A DNA stretch of 64,000 nucleotides from JACCXG01 sp963785755 (GCA_963785755.1 CAWAXG010000040.1:238047-302046); one strand, 5' to 3'; positions 11,199-19,722 are shown, numbered from the stretch's first letter. Translations and numbers: made by a program. Notes: generated by a model from the sequence alone, not told the origin.

Positions 11199-11666
11199 AT
11201 GAGCGGCAGGCTGGAGCGCATCTGGTTGAAGCGGGGCCGGCGCGGCCCGATGGATCCGGTGGAGACGGCGACGCTGGTGGACGGGAAGGGCGTGCGGGAC
11301 AGCGCCAACTTCGGCGGCACCCGCGAAGTGACCCTGGTGTCGCTGGAGCGCTGGCTCGAGATCACCTCCGAGCTCGGCGCCGACATCGACCCGTCGGCGC
11401 GGCGCGCCGATCTCCTCGTCTCCGGCGTCGATCTCGAGCGCAGCCGTGGACGGCTGCTCAACGTCGGCGAGTGTGTGCTGCGGATCGGCGGCGAAGTGCA
11501 GCCGTGCGAACGGATGGAAGAGGCCCATCGCGGGCTGCGCGACGCGATGGCCCCGCACTGGGGCGGCGGGGCCTGGGCGGAAGTGATTCGCGGCGGCGAG
11601 ATTCGCGTCACCGACCCGGTGTCGTGGCACGCGGAGCTGTTCGCGGATACCCCGAGTGAGCCTTGA
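11199..11666 (+). CDS. MOSC domain protein
   Basis: This 155-residue protein is built from a single MOSC domain, the C-terminal fold of molybdenum-cofactor sulfurases, proposed to handle sulfur or cofactor on a conserved Cys. Visible blocks are SANFGGTREVTLVSLERWL near residue 40, ARRADLLVSGVDLERSRGRL, and VGECVLRIGGEVQPCERME, which holds the likely functional cysteines. The ATG at 11199 follows the stop of the CRTAC1 gene by one base, so the two are translationally coupled; GGGGAAGGGA just upstream can serve as ribosome binding site. The frame is intact. Confidence 0.85.
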   Translation: MSGRLERIWLKRGRRGPMDPVETATLVDGKGVRDSANFGGTREVTLVSLERWLEITSELGADIDPSARRADLLVSGVDLERSRGRLLNVGECVLRIGGEVQPCERMEEAHRGLRDAMAPHWGGGAWAEVIRGGEIRVTDPVSWHAELFADTPSEP

Positions 11667-11750
11667 TTTCCCGGATCTGAAGGACGTGGCGCTGCGAATG
11701 CGACGAGATCATCAGGAACACCGGTTCGTCACATTCACCGTGAGGTTGTC

Positions 11751-12208
11751 ATGGAGAGCATGAAGAGTGTCGTGATTCTCGTAGTGTGCGCCACCACGTT
11801 CGCTGCCGCCGCGGGGCAGAACGCGCCGGCGCCGCCGGCTGCGGAGGAGGCCGCGGTGCGCGACGTCGTCAAACAGTACGTCGATGCCAGGGAGCGCCGC
11901 GATGCCGCGGGCATCCGGGCGCTGTTCACCGAGGACGCCGATCAATTGACGTCCTCAGGGGAGTGGCGCCGCGGCCGCGAGGACGTGGTGAAGGGTACGC
12001 TGGCGTCGTCTGCCGGCAATGCCGGGACGCGCACGATCGCGGTCGAGCGCGTACGGTTTCCAGACCGCCGGCGTGGCCCTGGCGGACGGCGCCTACACGA
12101 TCGCGGGCGCCGGCCGGCACGCGCAACATGCGGACCTCGTTCGTCATGATTCGATCCGGCAGCGGCTGGCGGATCTCCGCGATACGAAACATGTTGCCGG
12201 CACAATGA
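11751..12208 (+). CDS. Secreted SnoaL/SgcJ-EcaC family protein (frameshifted)
   Basis: This small exported protein has an NTF2-like SnoaL/SgcJ fold. A signal peptide (KSVVILVVCATTFAAAAGQ) is followed by VRDVVKQYVDARERRDAAGI, ALFTEDADQLTSSGEWRRGR and DVVKGTLASS, the usual helix-loop pattern of this family. After about 12050 the frame changes and the C-terminus is recovered as TSFVMIRSGSGWRISAIRNM before the stop at 12206-12208. The family binds small ligands; no substrate can be inferred. Start 11751 or the in-frame ATG at 11760 are both possible. Confidence 0.7.
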
Positions 12209-12291
12209 CTGCGACGGATCTCAGAGCCTGACGCGCGCTACGGCCGGGGTTCAGCCGGTTCGGCGGAAGCATTCTTGCTAATCGTTGAACC

Positions 12292-13294
12292 ATGCGCGCG
12301 TCGACTCAAAGCTCGTCCGGACGCGTCCAGGCCGCACTGGCCGCACTGCTGATCCTCCTGGCTGCGTCGGCATCCTGCACACCCTCGATCTCACGGCAGG
12401 CGATCAACCGGACCGTTGATATCGCCGAGCTGTGGGAAGCACCCAATGATCTGGTCAGACGAGATCTCGCCTACGGCCCGGGTGGACGGCGGCTGTCGCC
12501 GGACCCGGCCGTCGACCTACAAGCTCGAGAAGGTCGATCGGACCGGATACAGCGACGGATATGACGTCATCGCCCCCGACGGCCGCCGCTGGAGCGTCAA
12601 AATCGGCCCGGAGTCGCAGACAGAGGTCGTCTCCTCGAGAGTCTTGTGGGCGCTCGGATATCACCAGCCAGTGGTTTATTACGTGCCGCAGTGGAAGATG
12701 AGCGGAGCGGTTGCCGGCCTGCAGCCTGCCGGCCGCTTCCGGCTGGAGGAATCGCACCTCAAGGTCGTCGGCGAGTGGTCCTGCTACGAGAACGACTTCG
12801 TACACACGCAGCCGTTCAAAGGGCTGATCGTCGCCAACCTGATCCTCAACAACTGGGACTGGAAGACATCGAACAACAAGATCGTCGAGTATCGTGAAAA
12901 CGGCTCGACCGGACGCATCTACATGGTGCGCGATCTTGGTGCGTCGCTCGGCAGGACCACGTTCCCGGGATGGCTCAGTTGGACGCCGATTCGAAAGTGG
13001 AAGCAGGGGACGCGCAACGACATCGAAGGCTTCGAGTCCCAGAATCTGATCGAGCGAGTAGACGCGGAGCGTGTGGACTTCGATTACCACGGGCTGAACG
13101 CATCGCTGGTGAAGAGCGTCAATGCGGCAGACGTCATCTGGACGTGCCGGCTCATGTCCCGGATCTCGGATCGGCAGTGGAACGATCTCTTCGGCTCGAC
13201 CGGGTACTCGGATGCGGAGAGCCGGCGTTACATCAGGAAGATCAAGGCCAAGATCGGCGAAGGCTTGGCGCTCGCCAGATCGACAGCGCCGTGA
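12292..13294 (+). CDS. Conserved lipoprotein of unknown function (one frameshift)
   Basis: This predicted lipoprotein has a hydrophobic N-terminus ending in a lipobox (LLAASASC near residue 30), so it should be anchored to a membrane. After one frame change near 12490-12510 the protein continues intact to 13294. It contains GYDVIAPDGRRWSVKIGPES, SSRVLWALGYHQPVVYYVP, CYENDFVHTQPFKGLIVANL, LNNWDWKTSNNKIVEY and a YMVRDLGASLGR segment. Those last features (an Asn-Trp-Asp run, then RDLG with conserved Asp) recall a kinase-like catalytic region, but this is only a resemblance. I recognise it as a protein that recurs in Acidobacteria without an assigned function. Confidence 0.7.
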
Positions 13295-13752
13295 GCCGTC
13301 AGTCGTTACAGAAGGGGGGCTCGATTCTTCGGATCTTGTAGTCCAGCGTGCCCGCGGGTCTGAACACCACCGTCTTTCAGGTCGGATCAGCTTTCAGCCG
13401 AGTCCGGTCTGTCCGGTTGCTCGACCTCGGGCGTAGAAGGCCGTAGCAGCGTTGGACTAGATCGCCGGTCGATCCGACAGCGTCCCTGGGCGATCTATGA
13501 AGAAATCTACCGCTCGCAAAGGCGGCGATGCCTGCTCCTGATCGCCTTTGGACGTCAGACCGCGCGGACGGCGTACGGTCTGGTTGGCAGGCCTGCCCCG
13601 AAGTTTCATTACAATACCGTGTTGCCCGCTGGAGCCTGCAGAACCATCTTCGGATTCGAATCGTCGGATCCGCCTGAATCACAATGTAAGACGTTCGAGC
13701 GGGCCCGACGGACTGGCGAACAAACGGCGAAAACATCTGATATCCTAGCCGC
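13295..13752. other. Intergenic region with stem-loops and a degenerate repeat
   Basis: No gene is recognised in this 458 bp. It holds a degenerate relative of the 7722-7835 region: CGGGTC...TTTCAG...TCAGCTTTCAGCCG...CCGGTCTG at about 13356-13410, and GATCTATGAAGAAATCTACCG at about 13492-13512. Two hairpins follow: 13517-13524 with 13543-13550, and 13556-13562 with 13576-13582. A possible -10 box, TATCCT (13741-13746), lies 6 bp before the next start codon. Confidence 0.5.
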
Positions 13753-14046
13753 GTGGCGCCGGTCCGGACATGTCGGGTGACGGTACGTGATGCCGAGGGA
13801 GTCCTCCATCACGTGGACGTGCAGGGCAGCACGCTGTTCGAGGCCGCGGCCGCCGCCGTGGCCGCCTTCCGGCAGCAAGGATGGGCAGGTGCGGCGCTGA
13901 CGCCCGGCGCGGTTCTGCGCGTCGAAGTCCAGCTCCCCAACGTGGTCCATGACGTTCCGCTCAAGGCGGTCGAGCGCTGGCTGGGATCGCCGACCAGCAG
14001 CCCCCGCGATCAACTGCTCAAACGCGAGCTTGGCAGACCGCGTTGA
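13753..14046 (+). CDS. Small conserved protein of unknown function
   Basis: This 97-residue protein starts at GTG 13753. Its sequence (TCRVTVRDAEGVLHHVDVQG, TLFEAAAAAVAAFRQQGW, EVQLPNVVHDVPLKAVERWL) has a normal soluble composition with an alternating beta/alpha pattern. The start sits six bases after a TATCCT box, suggesting a leaderless transcript. It is 84 bp upstream of ogt in the same direction. I do not recognise a characterised family. Confidence 0.6.
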   Translation: MAPVRTCRVTVRDAEGVLHHVDVQGSTLFEAAAAAVAAFRQQGWAGAALTPGAVLRVEVQLPNVVHDVPLKAVERWLGSPTSSPRDQLLKRELGRPR

Positions 14047-14130
14047 AAGGAAGCCGCGGAAGCATTCTCCGGGCCGGGCGACCTCTGGGCGATCGACGCC
14101 GGATCGGACAGAATGGGGACAGGGTGACAG

Positions 14131-14682
14131 ATGAGTGACGTGCTCCGCTTTTTCCTCGATCGCACTCCCACGCCCATTGGCCTGCTCACCATCGTCGCCG
14201 ACGAGCAGGGACGCTTGCGCGTCGTCGAATGGGACGATCACGAATCGAGACTGCAGCGATCGCTGCAGCTGCAATACGGCGCCGGCGGATTCACGCTCGA
14301 ACCGCGCCACGATCCCGCCGGGCTGACGACGGCGATGGAGGCGTACTTCGCCGGCGACCTGGCGGCGATCGATAACCTGCCGGTCGAATCACGAGGGACC
14401 CCGTTTCAGCGGACGGTGTGGGCGGCGCTGCGTGAGATCCGCTGCGGGACGACGATCTCGTACGCGGAGCTTGCGAGACGGATCGGCCGTCCATCGGCCG
14501 TGCGCGCGGTTGGCCTGGCCAACGGCGCGAACCCCATTGGTGTCGTCGTGCCCTGCCACCGGGTCATCGGCGCCAACGGATCGCTCACGGGGTATGGCGG
14601 CGGGATCGACCGCAAGCGCTGGCTGCTCACCCACGAAGGCTGGAACTGCGATCGTCCCTTGCTCGACGCCGCGACGGCATGA
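14131..14682 (+). CDS. ogt: Methylated-DNA--protein-cysteine methyltransferase (Ogt type)
   Basis: This enzyme repairs O6-alkylguanine and O4-alkylthymine by transferring the alkyl group to its own cysteine. The 183-residue protein has an N-terminal ribonuclease-H-like domain (about 1-85) and the catalytic DNA-binding domain from about 88. The latter contains GTPFQRTVWAALREI, ISYAELARRIGRPSAVRAV and the active-site PCHRVIG with Cys142. The length is normal for Ogt and the frame is intact. It lies 3.5 kb from the adaptive-response protein Ada, which carries the same catalytic domain. Confidence 0.92.
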   Translation: MSDVLRFFLDRTPTPIGLLTIVADEQGRLRVVEWDDHESRLQRSLQLQYGAGGFTLEPRHDPAGLTTAMEAYFAGDLAAIDNLPVESRGTPFQRTVWAALREIRCGTTISYAELARRIGRPSAVRAVGLANGANPIGVVVPCHRVIGANGSLTGYGGGIDRKRWLLTHEGWNCDRPLLDAATA

Positions 14683-14742
14683 TGCCTCCTGTTCTGCAAC
14701 CTGGCTGGCTACACAGGAAGACGGAAGTAAGGGAGGAACGGA

Positions 14743-15372
14743 CTACGGCTTGGGTACGCGGAGTGTCGCGCTGATCATGGCGCTGCCGCTCGCGGCGTAG
14801 ACCAGCGCAAGCGGATGCAGCAGCGCCGGCCCTATCTGAACGACCCCGAACCACAGCGCCTCGTCTGTGCGATCGAGCGCGAAGGCGGCGCCGAGCAGCG
14901 CGACGATCAGGATGCTCGTCGGAATCGGGGTTCCCTCGAAGTACTTCACCTTGCCGGTGGTGCCGTCCGCGAGCGCCGCCGCGGTGACGTTGAACCGCGC
15001 CAGCCGGCTCACCCCGCAGACCACGAAGTAGGTGAGGCAGACCATGTCCCACCCGCCGCGCAGCCCAAGGGTGAAGCCCAGCACCGCGGGGGAAACGCCG
15101 AACGAGATCACGTCCGACAGGGAATCGAGGTCGGCGCCCAGCATCGACTGACGGGTCCGGTCCGCGCGTGCGACATAGCCGTCGAGCACATCGAAAACCA
15201 GCGCGGCGGGGAGCAGCACGAATGCGATCCAGAGCAGTTGCCGGCTGCCGGTCGCGATGTAGTCCAGGCACAGGAAGATCGCGATCGTACCGCAGCTCGC
15301 ATTGGCGATCGTGAACGCGTCCGCTGCCGTATAGGAGCGGAGCATCGAGAGATGCCGCTGGGGCGAAGTCAC
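14743..15372 (-). CDS. pssA: CDP-diacylglycerol--serine O-phosphatidyltransferase-like
   Basis: This integral membrane CDP-alcohol phosphatidyltransferase most likely joins CDP-diacylglycerol to serine in phosphatidylserine (then phosphatidylethanolamine) synthesis. The hallmark motif is complete: DVLDGYVARADRTRQSMLGA followed by DLDSLSD, giving DG-x2-AR-x9-G-x3-D-x3-D with all three catalytic Asp residues. The protein has about six hydrophobic segments over 209 residues, normal for PssA. It is convergent with ogt and divergent from the following membrane protein. Assignment to serine rather than another head group rests on overall resemblance (FTIANASCGTIAIF, SRLARFNVT), so the specificity is inferred. 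Confidence 0.8.
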   Translation of the reverse strand: MTSPQRHLSMLRSYTAADAFTIANASCGTIAIFLCLDYIATGSRQLLWIAFVLLPAALVFDVLDGYVARADRTRQSMLGADLDSLSDVISFGVSPAVLGFTLGLRGGWDMVCLTYFVVCGVSRLARFNVTAAALADGTTGKVKYFEGTPIPTSILIVALLGAAFALDRTDEALWFGVVQIGPALLHPLALVYAASGSAMISATLRVPKP

Positions 15373-15536
15373 GGCGACAGGATAGTCAATGGGCGAGTGG
15401 ATTGCATCCCCGGACGCGGAGCGCAGGCACGCCCGCTCCTCATCGCCGACCTGAGGCGCTCGCCCGATGTCCCGGAATCCGCGATAATCCGCGAAGATTC
15501 GCGACTCGCAAGTTGATTCATGAAGATGAAGCTTAA

Positions 15537-17339
15537 ATGAAGACGCGTCTCGCGCGGGCTGCGCTGGTGCTGGCCGTAGCCGGCGCGTACCTCGTTTACG
15601 TGTTCCAACTGTCGCACGCCGGGTTCTGGACAGCGGGCATCGGCGACTGGATGGATCCGTACTTCATCAACGCGCTGCTCGAACACTGGTATCAGAGCGC
15701 GATATCCCTCCGCGATCCCTCGTCGCCGCCGATGTACTTTCCGGCGCGGGGCACGCTCGGGTATTCGCACGGGCTCGTTCTCTTCGCAGTGTTCTATGGG
15801 CCGGTCAGGCTGTTCCTTCATCCGTTCCTGGCCTACAACGTCACGCTCCTCCTGGTCGTCGCGACGGGCATGCTGTGCCTGTACGTGCTTCTTCGCAGGC
15901 TGGGCCTGAGCCTTGCCGAAGCACTCATCCTGACCGCGTTGTTCTGCACGTCGAAGAATGTGATCAATGGAGGCACGAGCACGTGGGCGCAGCGGGCATC
16001 CGTGTTCCTCATCCCCGCGATCCTGCTGATTCTGCTGATCTCGTTTCGAGCGCCGGCCGGCCGCCGCGGCCTTGCGCTCGCGTGGGCGGGCGGCCTGCTG
16101 GCGGCATTGTTGTACGTCCAGGACTTCTACACCGCGCATTTCGCGGCGTTGCTGCTGGCGTTGTGTGGCGCGCCGCTGGTCGTCGTGAACAAAGAGTCGC
16201 TCGGTCGATGGTTCGCGTTTCTCTGGATCGGGCAGCCCCGCGGCGCCAGGGCAGTGTTGAGCATCGCGATCCTGGCCGGCGCGTGGACCGCCTACCTCAT
16301 GATGGCCGGCGGCATTTCATTCGAGGTCGCCGGGGTCAGAGTCAGGTCGCACGACTGGCTGCGGCCGGCCATTGTTGCGGCGGCGGCCGTGATGGGATTC
16401 CTGGTGTTCCTGGTGCGCCGTCGCGGACAGAGCGCCGCGCCGATCGGCGCGATCGCCAGCCCGTGGATGATCGCGGTGATGCGCGGCGGCCTGGTTGGCA
16501 GCGCGTTGTTCCTGTGGTGCTACCTCGGCGCGTACTGGGAGCATCGCTCGTTTCCCGAGGAGCATCTCCTGAACGCGTTGTCCGCCAGGGATCCAAGCCG
16601 GTGGTCGACGCCGCTCGACTTCATGCGCGATCTCGGCGCCTACGACACGCTCCGTTCGTTCAAGCTGGTCTTCACGCTTGGCGTCCTTGTGTGGCTGCCC
16701 TGGTTCAAGATCGACAGGAAGGTCCGGCTCTACAGCCTCTGGTTCCTCGCCGTTTCGTTCCTCGTCTTGATCATCCCGCTGACGTTTCACGGATTCTCGA
16801 TCTGGCGGACGCTCATCGAGCCGCTGCCGGGGTTCGCCGCCATTCGCGATCCCAACCGCATCATCTACCTCTACGAGCTCGCGGTCGTGTTCGCGGTGGG
16901 CCTGTTCCTGACGCGGCTGCCGAGCCAATCCGTGCTGCGGGTGTCGGCCGTTCTGCTCGCGCTCGTGCTGATCGCGACGGACTGGAACCGCGAAGGATTC
17001 CGCACCTCACGCCAGATCCTGGCCTATGACAGGTGGGTTGGCGAGCCAATCCAGGTGGACGCTTCGTGCCGCAGCTTCTTCATGAAAGGCGGGCCGGCCG
17101 AGTACAGGTCGCGCTCGGAGCACATGTGGACGCTCTACGGCATCGACGCGGTCTTCATCTCGCTGAAGCATGCGATTCCCACGCTGAACGGTTACAGCGC
17201 CTGGTTCCCCGAAGGCTGGGATCTCATGAACCCGCCGGAGCCGGAGTACGAAGGCCACGTCAGAGAGTGGATCGCCCGCCATCAGCTGCGGGGAGTGTGC
17301 GTGCTCGATCTCGACGCGCGGACTATGAGGCTGTTCTGA
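15537..17339 (+). CDS. Polytopic membrane protein, possible glycosyltransferase
   Basis: This 600-residue protein has about eleven hydrophobic segments and a first periplasmic loop with GDWMDPYFINALLEHWYQ, an Asp-rich first loop as in lipid-linked-sugar glycosyltransferases of the GT-C fold. Further features are YFPARGTLGYSHGL and AAIRDPNRIIYLYELAVVFA, the latter seen in other bacterial GT-C-like proteins. A C-terminal soluble region of about 110 residues ends in LDLDARTMRLF. The frame is intact from ATG 15537. It stands alone between divergent pssA and the convergent DUF2255 gene. I infer a transferase of the GT39/GT-C kind; donor and acceptor are unknown. Confidence 0.65.
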   Translation: MKTRLARAALVLAVAGAYLVYVFQLSHAGFWTAGIGDWMDPYFINALLEHWYQSAISLRDPSSPPMYFPARGTLGYSHGLVLFAVFYGPVRLFLHPFLAYNVTLLLVVATGMLCLYVLLRRLGLSLAEALILTALFCTSKNVINGGTSTWAQRASVFLIPAILLILLISFRAPAGRRGLALAWAGGLLAALLYVQDFYTAHFAALLLALCGAPLVVVNKESLGRWFAFLWIGQPRGARAVLSIAILAGAWTAYLMMAGGISFEVAGVRVRSHDWLRPAIVAAAAVMGFLVFLVRRRGQSAAPIGAIASPWMIAVMRGGLVGSALFLWCYLGAYWEHRSFPEEHLLNALSARDPSRWSTPLDFMRDLGAYDTLRSFKLVFTLGVLVWLPWFKIDRKVRLYSLWFLAVSFLVLIIPLTFHGFSIWRTLIEPLPGFAAIRDPNRIIYLYELAVVFAVGLFLTRLPSQSVLRVSAVLLALVLIATDWNREGFRTSRQILAYDRWVGEPIQVDASCRSFFMKGGPAEYRSRSEHMWTLYGIDAVFISLKHAIPTLNGYSAWFPEGWDLMNPPEPEYEGHVREWIARHQLRGVCVLDLDARTMRLF

Positions 17340-17349
17340 CGCTGACGGC

Positions 17350-17502
17350 GTCAACTTCAACTCCAACTTCCAACTTCCAAACATATGCCGCCTCGTACCT
17401 CTGGGCGAAAGTCGCGACGACTGGTGATGCTGCTACGACTTCCGCCCCGCTGGGTCATGCCACGTGCATTTGGGAGTTGGAAGTTGGGAATTGGGAGTTG
17501 AC
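17350..17502. repeat. Inverted repeat made of AACTTCC-type units
   Basis: The left arm (17350-17381) and right arm (17469-17502) are imperfect reverse complements, each built of short reiterated units of the type AACTTCC/AACTCCC. They flank an 87-bp core. The element starts ten bases after the stop of the membrane protein and ends twelve bases before the convergent DUF2255 stop, so it may also act as a terminator. Confidence 0.75.
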
Positions 17503-17513
17503 GCAGCCCAGCG

Positions 17514-17894
17514 CTAGCGCGGAAGCAGTTCCGTCGTCGTGCGCCTGCGTCGCGGGCGGCGGAATCCGAGGACGTATCCCCGTGAGCCCGGGGTGTTGTA
17601 CTTGGTCGCGTAGGCGCGATCGACGGCGTCCATCAATCGTTCGCTGCGGACCGGTCTGGCGCGCACGCGGACTTCCCGTTCTCCGATCGTCAGCGCCCCA
17701 CGCGGATCGTCGAGGAACGCGCGATACCAGCCGTCAGGCTTGTCGTTCCATGGGCGGACGAACACGCGGCCCTCGACCACGACAGCCCAGATCCCGATGA
17801 AGCGGTGATCTCCGGTGCCCGCTCGGATGCCGAGAATCTTCGATTGATCGACGGCCGCGATGATTGGCTTCGAAAACGACGTCTTTTTCGCCAT
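17514..17894 (-). CDS. DUF2255 family protein
   Basis: This 126-residue protein has the compact beta-barrel look of DUF2255/deazaflavin-nitroreductase-like proteins. The sequence includes SKILGIRAGTGDHRFIGIWA, GRVFVRPWNDKPDGWYRAFL and DDPRGALTIGEREVRVRARP, with the conserved W-Y-R-A-F-L and D-P-R-G pattern. Start at ATG 17894 (MAKKTSFSK) is preferred over an upstream in-frame ATG because the extra residues are coded by an older permease remnant. The function is unknown; flavin or F420 binding is only a fold-based guess. Confidence 0.75.
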   Translation of the reverse strand: MAKKTSFSKPIIAAVDQSKILGIRAGTGDHRFIGIWAVVVEGRVFVRPWNDKPDGWYRAFLDDPRGALTIGEREVRVRARPVRSERLMDAVDRAYATKYNTPGSRGYVLGFRRPRRRRTTTELLPR

Positions 17895-17898
17895 CAGC

Positions 17899-18138
17899 TC
17901 ATTCTGTTCGCAGGGCGACCACCGGGTCGACGCTCGCCGCGCGGCGTGCCGGCAAGGCGCTCGCAAGGAACGCTGAGGCGGCCAGGACGAGGATAGCGGC
18001 TGCAAATGCCCTCGGGTCGTCCGCCTCCAGCCCGAAGAGAAACGTTTTCGCGGTGGCGCTCAAGTACCAGGCGCCGGCGCCGCGCCCGTCTATTAGTCCT
18101 GCAAGGAAGGCGAAATATGCAGCGGAGCGGCCGATGAC
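17899..18138 (-). pseudogene. Remnant of ADOP/MacB-like permease C-terminus
   Basis: About 80 codons on the minus strand, ending at the TGA at 17899-17901, read as the last membrane helices of an ADOP permease. The fragment contains ATAKTFLFGLEADDPRAFA, AILVLAASAFLASALPARR and the diagnostic tail ASVDPVVALRTE. An in-frame stop lies just before 18138 and no earlier permease sequence is seen. Everything upstream has therefore been lost and replaced by ada. It is too short to be functional. Confidence 0.75.
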
Positions 18139-18156
18139 TCAGGAAGCGCACTTGGC

Positions 18157-19272
18157 TCAGCTAACGGTCGCGCGGGCGCGGGAGGGGTGAGGCACCCCCT
18201 CCCGGCTGAGAAGCGCCCGCTTCCGTTCAACGCCCCACCGGTAGCCCGACAGCGCCCCGTCGTTCCGGATGACGCGGTGGCAGGGGATCGCGACGGCGAG
18301 CGGATTGGCGGCGCAGGCCTGAGCGACCGCGCGTGCCGACCCGGGAGCGCCGATGCGTGCCGCGATCTCCGCGTAGGTTGCGGTCAGACCGGCCGGGATT
18401 TTGCGAAGCGCCTGCCACACGCGCTGCTGAAATGCCGTCCCGCGCACGTCGAGCGGCAGGTCGAGTCCAATCCCGGGCGCTTCGACAAAGCCGACGACCT
18501 TGGCGACGAGCTGTTCGAATCGCTTGTCACCGCCGACGAGCGTCGCGGATGGAAAGCGATCCTGAAGCTCCCGCACCAGGGCTTCGGGATCGTCACCGAG
18601 CAGGATGGCGCACACACCCTTGTCACTCCGTGCAACGAGGATCGAGCCGAGTGAACATTCACCGACTGCGAATCGGATTTCCGTCTGCGAGCCGCCTGCC
18701 TTGTAGCTGGACGGGGTCATGCCGAGCATCTGATCGGACTGCTCGTAGAACCGTCCACCTGAGTTGAAGCCGGAGTCGTAAATAGCTTCGGTCACCGTCG
18801 TGCTCCTTTTCAGTTGATCGCGAACCCGCGTCGCGCGGCGGGCAGCCGCGTACGCCCTCGGCGTCAGCCCGGTCACCGCCTTGAAGACGCGATGAAAGTG
18901 ATGAGGGCTGAGTCCGGCGCGTTTCGCGAGCGCCGCAAGGTTCGGCACGTCGTGAGACGCGTCGATGACACGGCAGATGTCCGCGACCGTCGCTGCATAG
19001 CGTTGTTCGATGGGGGCCTGATCCGGCTTGCACCGCCTGCAGGGCCGGAATCCGGCCCGTTCCGCCTCCTCGCGCGTGCCGTGAAAGCGCACGTTCCTCG
19101 GATTGGGCAGGCGCGCGGCACACGAAGGCCGGCAGTACACCCCCGTGGTCTTCACGGAGTAGTAGAACGCGCCGTCAGCCTGGCGGTCGCGATCGACGAC
19201 CGCCTGCCAGCGCGGGTCGCGCGCCGTCGCAGCGGCCTCAGGGATGCGGTGTTTGAGGGCATTCATGAGCAT
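18157..19272 (-). CDS. ada: Bifunctional DNA repair/adaptive-response activator Ada
   Basis: Ada removes methyl groups from phosphotriesters and O6-methylguanine and, once methylated, activates its regulon. The domain order is complete. The N-terminal zinc module has Cys47 and Cys51 (VYCRPSC) and Cys78 and Cys81 (PCRRC). An AraC-type HTH follows (LAALAKRAGLSPHHFHRVF, VTEAIYDSGFNSGGRFYEQS). The C-terminal methyltransferase domain has PCHRV with Cys331. At 371 residues it is slightly longer than E. coli Ada. ATG 19272 or the in-frame ATG 19266 may start it. No classical Ada box is obvious upstream. Confidence 0.93.
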   Translation of the reverse strand: MLMNALKHRIPEAAATARDPRWQAVVDRDRQADGAFYYSVKTTGVYCRPSCAARLPNPRNVRFHGTREEAERAGFRPCRRCKPDQAPIEQRYAATVADICRVIDASHDVPNLAALAKRAGLSPHHFHRVFKAVTGLTPRAYAAARRATRVRDQLKRSTTVTEAIYDSGFNSGGRFYEQSDQMLGMTPSSYKAGGSQTEIRFAVGECSLGSILVARSDKGVCAILLGDDPEALVRELQDRFPSATLVGGDKRFEQLVAKVVGFVEAPGIGLDLPLDVRGTAFQQRVWQALRKIPAGLTATYAEIAARIGAPGSARAVAQACAANPLAVAIPCHRVIRNDGALSGYRWGVERKRALLSREGVPHPSRARATVS

Positions 19273-19722
19273 CTCCCGCTCACGGCCGGCCTGGCTGGTC
19301 CCAAGCTCCCCGTGTCACCCACTCACTATGACATCGGCTGGCGTCCGGCGACACTCCGGGTCTTGCTCTCGAATCGGGGGGCAGGATCAGGACATCCGGC
19401 GTTCACGGGTACTCTGAACAAGGAGGACGGGAGGACGGGAGGAAGTTTTCACTTGTTTTCTGCTCAGGGCAAATGAGTTGCGCTTCGCGCCGCACGACGA
19501 CACGACGGCACGACGGCACGAAGGATCTTGTTGATCTACGCCGCGTTCCCGGCGATGGCCCGGCAGGCTTGAACAATCATACGGAGTAAGGGAGTCAGTT
19601 TTTCAAGGGCACACAAACCGCTGTGCAACTCCCGTCCTCCCGTCCTCCTTGTGAACAATCGCCAAGGCCCGGAAGATCGACGACATCGTCCGCGGCGGGT
19701 CTACCCAGTGGCAGCCACCGAA
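19273..19722. other. Intergenic region dominated by repeats
   Basis: This 450-bp region lies between ada and the end of the metallophosphoesterase gene. Apart from the long inverted repeat (19416-19655) and a short direct repeat of ACGACGGCACGACGGC type inside it (about 19489-19523), I see no gene. Weak + strand reading frames running into the next gene are opposite-strand shadows. Confidence 0.5.
19416..19655. repeat. Inverted repeat made of GGAGGACG-type units
   Basis: The left arm at 19416-19440 (GAACAAGGAGGACGGGAGGA continuing) and the right arm at 19629-19655 are near-exact reverse complements over 23 bp. Each is built of a reiterated GGGAGGAC octamer. The core of about 190 bp contains a second tandem array of ACGACGGC-type units at about 19489-19523. 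Confidence 0.8.
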
